From Streptomyces sp. NBC_01445 (GTDB lineage Bacteria > Actinomycetota > Actinomycetes > Streptomycetales > Streptomycetaceae): a stretch of DNA of 64,000 bases. The stretch covers positions 930,001 to 994,000 of the forward strand of contig NZ_CP109486.1 of NCBI RefSeq assembly GCF_035918235.1, in the 5' to 3' direction. Positions 7,422 through 14,900 of the stretch are shown piece after piece; position 1 is the first letter of the stretch; each line of letters begins with the position of its first letter. A program made the position numbers and the translations under genes. Under the pieces are notes generated by a model. It worked only from the letters and a program-made list of their open reading frames with translations. It searched no databases and was not told the DNA's origin.

Positions 7422-8602
7422 CCGGGCCGGACGCCGATATAGCCCACACAGCAGACTCAGCCGACACAGCCGACGTAGCCGTTGTCGGCCTGGGTGCCTG
7501 GGGTGCGAGCGCGCTGTGGCAGCTGGCCCGGCGCGGCATCCGGGCGGTCGGGATCGAGCGCTACGGTCTCGCCAACATCAACGGCTCCTCCCACGGCGAG
7601 AGCCGGATGTTCCGCACGGCGTGCCTGGAGCATCCCGCGCTGGTGCCGCTGGCCCAGCGTTCGCGGGCACTGTGGCGGCAGCTGGAGAACGAGACGGGCA
7701 CCCGCCTGTTCGAGCCGACCGGCGCGATGCTGATCGGGCCCGAGGACGGCCGGATCGTGGGCGGCGCCCTGCGGGCGGCCCGTGAACACGGCCTGGACAT
7801 CGAGGTGCTGGACCGCGACGCGCTGCGCCGGCGCTGCCCGGCCCACGAAGGACTGCCGCAAGGCCACATCGGGGTCGTGGAGCCCGCGGGCGGACTGACC
7901 CTGCCGGAGGCGACGATCCGGGCGGCGGTCGGTGCGGCCCGCGCCGCGGGGGCGCGGATCCTCACCGACACGCGCGTCACGGCGTTGGAGTTCACCGGGC
8001 CGGATGTCGCGGTGCACACGGCCGCGGGCCGGGTGCTGCGCGTCGGGCAGGTCGTGGTGTGCGCCGGGCCGTGGCTGGACCAGCTGGTGCCCGGCCTGCC
8101 GCTGGAGGTCGTACGGATGCCCACCACGTGGTTCACGCCCGAGGTGCCGGACGAGCGGTTCACGCTCGGGCGGCTGCCGGTGTTCATGCGTGAACTGGAC
8201 GGCGGGGACGTGCTCTGGGGCCACGGCACGCTGCCGGGGGGCACCGAGGTGAAGCTGGGTCTGGAGGACGGCGGCAAGCACTTCCGGGTCGTGGACCCGG
8301 AGACTGTGGACCGGTCCGTCGCACCGGCCGACTGGTCCGTGCTCGCCGGGCATCTGGCGACGACGGTGCCGGGCGTGGGCCCGGACCCGTCGCGGGTCAC
8401 CGCGAACCTCTACGCGCGCACGCCGGACGGCCAGTTCGTCATCGGCAGGCCGCGCGGCAAGCCCGGGCTCGTGGTCGCGGGCGGCTGCAGCAGCCACGGC
8501 TTCAAGCACTCCACGGGCATCGGCGAAGTGGTCGCCGACCTCGTCCAGGGCAAGGAGCCCGCGTTCCCCCTGGGCTTCACCGACCCCGACCGGTTCGAGT
8601 GA
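7418..8602 (+). CDS. NikD/sarcosine-oxidase-like FAD amino-acid oxidase or dehydrogenase
   Basis: 394 residues of the monomeric sarcosine oxidase (MSOX) family. Dinucleotide-binding 'VVGLGAWGASALWQLA' near residue 22, 'GSSHGESRMFRTA', and the flavin-contacting 'GGCSSHGFKHSTGIG' near residue 350. The nearest known role in this context is NikD, which oxidises piperideine-2-carboxylate to picolinate. In the 3-hydroxypicolinate route an FAD enzyme of this kind aromatises the hydroxylated ring. The position that holds the covalent-FAD Cys in MSOX/NikD ('CMYT' region) reads 'ANLYARTPDG' here, so flavin is probably bound non-covalently. The N-terminal ~20 residues are an Asp/Ala/Thr low-complexity leader ('AHTADSADTADV'). 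It overlaps the thioesterase by ATGA. Substrate is inferred from context. Confidence 0.75.
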   Translation: MTGPDADIAHTADSADTADVAVVGLGAWGASALWQLARRGIRAVGIERYGLANINGSSHGESRMFRTACLEHPALVPLAQRSRALWRQLENETGTRLFEPTGAMLIGPEDGRIVGGALRAAREHGLDIEVLDRDALRRRCPAHEGLPQGHIGVVEPAGGLTLPEATIRAAVGAARAAGARILTDTRVTALEFTGPDVAVHTAAGRVLRVGQVVVCAGPWLDQLVPGLPLEVVRMPTTWFTPEVPDERFTLGRLPVFMRELDGGDVLWGHGTLPGGTEVKLGLEDGGKHFRVVDPETVDRSVAPADWSVLAGHLATTVPGVGPDPSRVTANLYARTPDGQFVIGRPRGKPGLVVAGGCSSHGFKHSTGIGEVVADLVQGKEPAFPLGFTDPDRFE

Positions 8603-8650
8603 CGCGCGTGCCGCGTGAGGCGTGACGCGCGAGGAAGATACGAGGGAGAG

Positions 8651-9667
8651 ATGCAGTTCCGCATTCTCGGTCCCGTGGAGATCCAGGACGAGCGAACCGG
8701 CCTGAGGATTCTTCCGACGGGCGCCAAGCAACGCGCCCTGCTGGGCGCACTCGTGGTGAAGTCCGGGCAGGTCGTGTCCGTCCACCGGCTGATCGACGAG
8801 CTGTGGGGCGAGCACCCGCCCGCCAACGCGACGAACGCGCTGCAGGCCCATGTGGCCCGGCTGCGCCGGCTCCTGCCCGTGCCCGAACCCGGATCGGGCG
8901 AGCCGCACCACGAGTGGATCGTGACGCGCTCGCTCGGCTACGTCCTGCGCCTCGGCCGGGACGCGACGGACACCACGGACGCCGCGCGGTTCAACGAGCT
9001 GGCCACCCGGGGCCGGGCCGCCGCCGCGGACGACCCGCAGCACGCGGCCGAACTGCTGCGCAGCGCCCTGGCGCTGTGGCGGGGACCCGCGCTGGAGGGC
9101 AGTGTGCGGGGGGACATCTGCGCGGCCGAGGCGGCGCAGCTGGAGGAGAACCGGCTCACCGCTCTGGAGACGCTGTACGACGCGTGTCTGCGCGCGGCGC
9201 GGCACGACGAGATCATCGGCGAGCTGGAGGAGCTGACCACGGATCATCCGATGCGGGAGCGGTTCTACGACCTGCTGATGGTGGCCCTCTACCGGTGCGG
9301 ACGCCAGGCCGAGGCCCTGAGCGTGTACGACCGTGCGCGCAAGCGCCTGGTGCACGAGCTGGGTGTGGAGCCGGGTCCCGCGCTGCGCGGCCGGATGGAC
9401 GCGATCCTCCAGCACGATCCGGGTCTCGCGGCGCCGGGGACGGCCGAGTGGGTGGCTTCGGTGCACCCGATGCCGCTGCCGGCGCGGACCGGCGTGCCGG
9501 GACCTTCGGGCGTGACGGGCGGGGATGCCGGGCCCGACGCGACAGTGCTGAGCCTGAGCGGGGAGATCACCCGGCTGCGGCACCGCATCGAGCGGCTCTC
9601 ACTGGAACAGGAGGAGCTGATGCGCCGGTTCGACCGGCTGACCGCGCATCCGGCGGCGGGCCAGTAG
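8651..9667 (+). CDS. SARP-family transcriptional activator with C-terminal coiled coil (second of three)
   Basis: 338 residues: winged-helix domain ('FRILGPVEIQD', 'AKQRALLGALVVKSGQVV', 'LQAHVARLRRLL'), BTAD domain through about residue 250 ('LVHELGVEPGPALRGRMDAIL'), a Pro/Gly-rich linker, then a predicted coiled coil near the end ('LSGEITRLRHRIERLS' and 'LEQEELMRRFDRL') that could mediate dimerisation. ATG 8651 follows GAGGGAGAG, a good ribosome site. It lies 48 bp after the FAD enzyme on the same strand and converges with the flavin reductase gene, 24 bp away. It differs clearly from the other two SARPs, which resemble each other. Likely activates streptogramin promoters; target not deducible. 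Confidence 0.9.
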   Translation: MQFRILGPVEIQDERTGLRILPTGAKQRALLGALVVKSGQVVSVHRLIDELWGEHPPANATNALQAHVARLRRLLPVPEPGSGEPHHEWIVTRSLGYVLRLGRDATDTTDAARFNELATRGRAAAADDPQHAAELLRSALALWRGPALEGSVRGDICAAEAAQLEENRLTALETLYDACLRAARHDEIIGELEELTTDHPMRERFYDLLMVALYRCGRQAEALSVYDRARKRLVHELGVEPGPALRGRMDAILQHDPGLAAPGTAEWVASVHPMPLPARTGVPGPSGVTGGDAGPDATVLSLSGEITRLRHRIERLSLEQEELMRRFDRLTAHPAAGQ

Positions 9668-9691
9668 GCCCGCCGCCGGGCGGTCGGCGGG

Positions 9692-10213
9692 TCAGATCCG
9701 GTGCTCGCGCGCCGTGTGGAAGCCGCGCCGGTACCACAGCAGCGGATCGGCCACCGGGGCACCGGGGCGGATCTCGGCCGGTGTCCCGAGCACGAGGTCG
9801 TGGTCCCCGGCGCGGACGATGCGCGCCGTGCGGCAGCGTACGAGGAGCGCCGCGTCCGGGAGGTACGGCGTGCCGGACCCCTCCCACGCCGCGAATCCGC
9901 CGCCCGTGAACCGGTCGACGTCCTGCGTGGCGAAGCGCCGCGCGAGGGCCCGGTGGCCCTCGCCGAGCACGTTGACCACGAACTCCTCGGCATGCGTCAG
10001 CGTCGCGTGGCAGCTGGAGGTCAGCGCGATCCCGACCATGATCAGCGGTGGCTCCAGCGAGACGGAGGTCACCGAGCTGGCCGTGAAGCCGCGGCGCTGC
10101 CCGTCCGGGTCGAGGGCGGTGACGATGCTGACCGGTGCGGCCAGCAGCGCCATCGCGTCCCGGAAGGCCTGCGGGGCGACCACGGGGCGTGTCTTTTCCT
10201 GCAGTCCTGTCAT
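9692..10213 (-). CDS. NAD(P)H:flavin oxidoreductase (SnaC/HpaC-like)
   Basis: 173 residues of the flavin reductase / DIM6-NTAB split-barrel family. Seen: 'AMALLAAPVSIVTALD', 'GFTASSVTSVSLEPPLIMV', 'FVVNVLGEGH', and the C-terminal 'DPLLWYRRGFHT'. It supplies reduced FMN to two-component monooxygenases. SnaC of pristinamycin II biosynthesis is of this type; the luciferase-like enzyme at 5.6 kb is the only visible client. It is the last gene of the long minus-strand PKS run: its ATG at 10213 overlaps the PPTase stop (ATGA), so translation is coupled to that operon rather than to the plus-strand monooxygenase. Catalytic role is secure; the partner is inferred. Confidence 0.85.
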   Translation of the reverse strand: MTGLQEKTRPVVAPQAFRDAMALLAAPVSIVTALDPDGQRRGFTASSVTSVSLEPPLIMVGIALTSSCHATLTHAEEFVVNVLGEGHRALARRFATQDVDRFTGGGFAAWEGSGTPYLPDAALLVRCRTARIVRAGDHDLVLGTPAEIRPGAPVADPLLWYRRGFHTAREHRI

Positions 10214-11067
10214 GCGTGCTCCTCGATCACGGATACGGCGTCCGCGAGCGGGCGCAGCTCGCGGTGCGGTGCGGGCAGCGACACCTCGCGCGGCGCGGCG
10301 CGGCCCCAGGGAAAGCCGTCATGGACCTCGAGCCGCCGCGGCGCTGAGCCGTCCGCCCCGCGCTCCACGCAGAGGGACACCAGCACCTGCGGGCGCGGCG
10401 CCAGTTCGGCGAAGCACCAGCGGTCCGCGCTGTCGCCCGCGGGCGGCCTGAATCCCAGCACGCCCTGTTCCTCGTCCAGTTCGAAGGCGAACGAGTCGAA
10501 GGGCAGCCCCAGGCCGAGACCGCGGGCCTTGGCGTACGCCTCCTTCAGGGTCCACAGCCGCAGCGTGGCCCGGTCGCGCCTCGCACCCTCCGCGATGGCG
10601 GCGAGGTACGAGCGCTCCTCCGGCGCGAACGACTCCACGATCCACTCGAAGCCGCGTTCGCCGCCCCGGTCGATCCGCTCGATGTCGATACCGACCCGGC
10701 GGTCGCGGGCGACGGCGACGACGTTGAAGCCGTGCGCGTGCGAGAGGTTGAAGTCCAGGTCGCGCCCGCCGCCGGGCAGGCCGCCGGGCGGCGACTGGAG
10801 GAAGGGGCGGCCGCGCGAGGAGCGCCAGATCGTGGCGTCGGCCTCGGGGATGCCGGTCTCCAGGGACAGCACGCGCCGTACGAGGCTGTGGGCGACGAGG
10901 TACTGCCGCCGGTCGCGCTCGAACAGGAACCGGCCGGCGATCTCGCGCTCGTGCTCGTCGAGCCAGTTCCGCGCGAGCAGGGTGCTGGTCGCCTCGTCGA
11001 GGCCTTCGTTGGGGCAGAACCAGATCCCCACGGTGTCCCGGCCGCCGCCCGGGCGCTCACCGGTCAT
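10210..11067 (-). CDS. Sfp-type 4'-phosphopantetheinyl transferase
   Basis: 285 residues. Diagnostic motifs: 'NLSHAHGFNVVAVA', 'VGIDIERI' (Mg2+-binding Asp/Glu) and 'LWTLKEAYAKARGLGL' (the WxxKEAxxK signature). Converts apo carrier domains to holo form by transferring phosphopantetheine from CoA. At least eight PKS ACPs, several PCPs, the donor ACP and the aryl carrier protein in this window need this. ATG 11067 overlaps the AT stop (ATGA) and its own stop overlaps the flavin reductase start, so three genes are coupled. An integrated PPTase suggests that the cluster carries its own activation function. Long in-frame extension upstream (to 11826) lies antisense-frame within AT and is not real. 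Confidence 0.93.
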   Translation of the reverse strand: MTGERPGGGRDTVGIWFCPNEGLDEATSTLLARNWLDEHEREIAGRFLFERDRRQYLVAHSLVRRVLSLETGIPEADATIWRSSRGRPFLQSPPGGLPGGGRDLDFNLSHAHGFNVVAVARDRRVGIDIERIDRGGERGFEWIVESFAPEERSYLAAIAEGARRDRATLRLWTLKEAYAKARGLGLGLPFDSFAFELDEEQGVLGFRPPAGDSADRWCFAELAPRPQVLVSLCVERGADGSAPRRLEVHDGFPWGRAAPREVSLPAPHRELRPLADAVSVIEEHA

Positions 11068-11954
11068 CGAGTGCCCGCCCCGGTCAGGAGCTGGTCCCGC
11101 TCGCGGCGGATCTGGCGCAGCATGCCGGCGAGCACCCTGCCGGTGCCGATCTCGGTGAACTCGGGCTCGGGACCGTAGACGCCGGTGAGGATCGCCTCGA
11201 CGGTCTCGTGCCAGCGCACCGGCTGGTGGATCTGCTGGAGCAGGGTCTCGCCGATGCGGTGGTGCTCGTAGGGGCGGGCGGTGGCGTTGGCGATCACCGG
11301 GTACGCGAGGGGGCGGAACGGCGTTGCCCGTACGACGGGTCCGAGGCTCTCGGCGGCCGGGGTCATGTAGCGCGAGTGGAAGGGGCCGCTGACGTCGAGG
11401 CGGCGCACCATGCGGGCGCCCGCGTCCTCCAGGATCGGCCCCGCCTCCGCCAGGTCGTCGGCCGGTCCCGCGAGAACGATCTGGCCGGGGGTGTTCAGGT
11501 TGGCCAGGTCGAGGGAGCCGAACCCGGCGCGCAGCAGCAGGAAGCGCAGCCTGCTCTCGGGCAGGCCGATGACGGCGCTCATGCCGCCGCCGGTGACCTC
11601 GGCCATCGCCGCGGCCCGCGCGGCGACGAGCCGCAGCCCGTCGGCGAAGCCGAACGCACCCGCCGCGTGCAGGGCGTTGTACTCGCCGAGGCTGTGGCCC
11701 ACCGCGAGGTCCGGGCGCTCGCCGCCGTCCTCCAGGTGGGCGCGGTGGGCCAGGGCGTTGACGACGAACAGGGCGGGCTGGGTGTAGCGGGTGTTGCCGA
11801 GCTGCCCTTCGGGGTCCTCCAGGCACAGCCGGCGCAGGCTGTAGCCGAGCACGTCGGCCGCCTCCTGTTCCGCATCGGGAAAGCGGGCGAACAGTTCCCG
11901 GCCCATGCCGACGCTCTGGGCGCCCTGGCCGGGGAACATGAAGATCCGCGTCAT
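11064..11954 (-). CDS. Trans-acting malonyl-CoA acyltransferase
   Basis: 296 residues, a free-standing AT. N-terminal 'IFMFPGQGAQSVGMG', nucleophile 'VGHSLGEYNAL' (Ser88), and catalytic His193 in 'GPFHSRYM'; the F at the position after P/A and before H is the malonyl-specific pattern. None of the three PKS genes upstream carries an integrated AT, so this enzyme must load malonyl on every extender ACP. It corresponds to the discrete AT of virginiamycin M biosynthesis (VirI). ATG 11954 (MTRIFMF) is preferred, with GGAAG ~9 nt upstream; a GTG 9 nt earlier is possible. Located 19 bp after the NRPS/PKS stop in the same operon. No second AT or AH (hydrolase-type) domain is seen. Confidence 0.93.
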   Translation of the reverse strand: MTRIFMFPGQGAQSVGMGRELFARFPDAEQEAADVLGYSLRRLCLEDPEGQLGNTRYTQPALFVVNALAHRAHLEDGGERPDLAVGHSLGEYNALHAAGAFGFADGLRLVAARAAAMAEVTGGGMSAVIGLPESRLRFLLLRAGFGSLDLANLNTPGQIVLAGPADDLAEAGPILEDAGARMVRRLDVSGPFHSRYMTPAAESLGPVVRATPFRPLAYPVIANATARPYEHHRIGETLLQQIHQPVRWHETVEAILTGVYGPEPEFTEIGTGRVLAGMLRQIRRERDQLLTGAGTR

Positions 11955-11973
11955 GGTGGTCACTTCCTTCGGC

Positions 11974-14900
11974 TCAGACGGTCACAGGTGTGGGGAAGGC
12001 CTGGTCGGCGAGGTCGCCGAGGTCGGCCGCGGTGAAGAGGGTCTCCAGCGGGAGCTCGCGGCCTCCGTCGGCGGCGATGCGGGCGGCCAGCCGCAGGAGC
12101 TGCCTGCTGGTGGCTCCGAGGGCGAACAGGTCCTGTTCGGGGCGGAGTTGGCCGGTGTCGGTCCCGAGCTCGGCGGCGACGATCCGGGACAGGCGGGTGA
12201 AGGGGGCGGCGGCTGCGGGTTCGGCGCCGGCTCCGCTCGGGGCAGCGCAGGCCACCGGTGCGGACTCCGCGGCGAGGCCGATTCCCCACACGGAGCCGAG
12301 GCGGGCCGAGAGAGTGTCGGCAGCTTCGGGCGCGGGCGAAGGCAGGGGCGCGGCAGCCGGGGCCGGTGCGGCCGCGGCGGTCGGACCGGCTGATCCGGTC
12401 GATGCGGCCGATGCGGCGGGTGCGGTCGGTCCGGTCGGTGTGGCCGGTGCGGTCGGTGTGGCCGGTGCGGTCGGTGCGGTCGGTGCGGTCGGAAGCAGGT
12501 AGCGCGTACGGGTCAGTGGCGTGGCCGGGAGCGCTGCCTTGGCCGCGGCGATCGGGGGCCAGTCGACCTGCTCCCCCGCCGCCCACGCGGCCAGCGTGTC
12601 CGCCTCCCGCCGCGGGCTGTCGGCGCCCGCGACGACGACGCCCTCGCCGCCGCAGCGCATGCGGTGGGCCAGCGCGCGCAGGCCCGCGACAGCCCCTGCG
12701 GCGTCCGTGACCAGGCCGCCGCGCGCCGGGCGGTCGGTGCGGCCCTCGCGCAGGGCGCGGGCGACGCGCCCGGCGCCCAGGGACGGGTCCCGCGCCCAGG
12801 CGTCGGCGAGGCTGTCGGCGAGCGCGGCGAGGTTCTGCGGCGTGTCGGCGGACAACGGCAGCGCCCAGGTTCCCTGATCGTCGGGGCCCGGCTCCACGGC
12901 CGGCGGTTCCTCGACGACGAGGCTGCCGTACGAGCCGCCGCCCGCGAAGCCGTTGACCAGCACGCGGCGGGGCGCACCGGGTGCGGTGCGCCAGCTGTCG
13001 GCGCCCTCGGCGGCCAGGGCGACCGATCCTCCGGTGCGGTTGAGCGCCGGGTTCACCGCCGAGGTGAGCAGCGTCGGGTACACGTCGGCGCGACGGAACT
13101 GGGTGACGACCTTGCCCAGTTGTGCGAAGACCGAGGCCGCCTCCAGGTGTCCGGTGTGGGGCTTGACCGTGCCGACCGGCACAGGTGCCGTGCCGGCGCC
13201 GTCGCCGCCGAACAGCCGCCCCAGCGCGGTGAATTCGAGTGCGTCGGCGAGCGCGGCGCCGGCCGCGGCCGCCTCGACGTACCCGATGTCGGCGGGCCCG
13301 ATCCCGGCGTCGTCGAGCGCGGCCCGCATGGTGGCCTCCTGCCGCTCCGGGTCCGGGATGCCGAACTGGCGTGTCGTACCGGAGTGCTGGAGCGCACCGC
13401 CGCGCAGCACGGCGTGCACCGGGTCCCCGTCGGCAAGTGCGCGGTCCAGCGGCTTGAGCAGGACCGCGCCGACCCCCTCGCCGACCAGCCAGCCACTGGC
13501 CCGGTCCGTGAAGGCGCAGGAATCGGCGTCCTGGGCGACGAGGCCCATCTCGGACAGGACGTCGAGGTGGTCGGGGTGGAGCACCAGGTTGGACCCGGCG
13601 GCGAGCGCGGCCTCGCAGCGTCCGTCGGCGACGGCCCTGTAGGCCGCCTCGACCGCGGCCAGACCGGATACACAGCCGCTGTCGATCAGCAGGCTGGGTC
13701 CGGTGAGGCCGAAGGCGTGCGAGGTGCGGTGGGCAAGACCGCCGCGGGTGGCGTGCGTGCCGTCCTCGGCCCGTTCGTCCGCGCGGGCGGCGACGCCGTA
13801 CAGGGCGTGGTCCTGCCACATGGATCCGACGTAGACCCCGACCCGGCCGTCGAGGCGGTCCGGGGTGAGCGCGGCGTCCTCGAAGCACCGGCGGGCGACG
13901 GACAGCAGGATGCGCTCCTGCGGGTCGATGGCGCTGCCTTCGGCCTCAGGGATGCGGAACTCCTCGGCCTCCACGGCGAGTACGTCGTCGAGGTAGCCGC
14001 CGACAGCCGCGCCGGCCCGCCGGGCACGTGAGCGCAGCGGCGCCCAGCGCTGCGCGGGCGCGGGCCCGGTGGCCGTGCCGGAGCGGGCGATGAGGTCGTC
14101 GAGTTCGTCGAGGGTGCGGGCTCCGGGCAGTTCGGCGGCGAAGCCGACGACGGCGACGGCCCGCTCGCCCTGCGGCGTGAGCACGGGCGCGGCGGGGGCG
14201 AGCGCGGCGCGCCGGCCGCGGGTCTGCTCGGTGAGGGCGCCGCCCCACAGGGACAGCAGCAGCTCCTGGTCGCCGCCGACGCCGAAGTCGCCGCGCACCG
14301 CGTCGAAGTCCATCTCCCCGACCGCGCACAGGCCGAGCCCCCGCTCGGGGGCTCCCGTCAGCAGCAGCTGGGCGATGTGCCCGGCCTCGACGGTGGAGAA
14401 ACGGGTGGCGTTGCGTTCGCCGTAGGCGGGGGCGATGGCGGCCGGGGTGGAGACCAGGAACACGCCGAAGCCGGAGCCGGCGACGAGGGCCCTGTTGTGG
14501 TGGACGTGCAGGTCCGTGCCGTACCGGGCGTCGGGAGCAAGGGCGATCAGGGCACGCTCGGCCGGGTGCAGGTAGTACAGGCCGGGTGCCAGGTCCTGTA
14601 CGGCGCCGGGGGCGACGTACACGTACACCTGGACCGGGTAGAAGCCGCCGCCGGACGGATAGCGGCGCTTGGCGCGGCCGTCGAGCTCGCCCCAGGTGAC
14701 GCCGGCGAGGAGGCCGAGGAGGTCGTGGGCGGGCAGCGGGCCGGCGGCGAACTCCCGGAAGGAGGAGGCGTCGAACAGGGCGCGCGCCTCGTCGGGGGCG
14801 GCCGGCGGGACGGGGACGCGGCGCAGCGACGGGGGCAGCACCCGCTCGGCGACCCGGGCCTCCTTGAAGGCCGCCTTGGCCGCCGGGTCCAGGGCGATAC

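Noticed and set aside
8600-8631. Direct repeat TGACGCGCG upstream of the second SARP gene as a SARP operator
   Set aside because: The copies are 23 bp apart, not 11 or 22, and overlap the FAD enzyme stop and the ribosome-site region; no third phased repeat.
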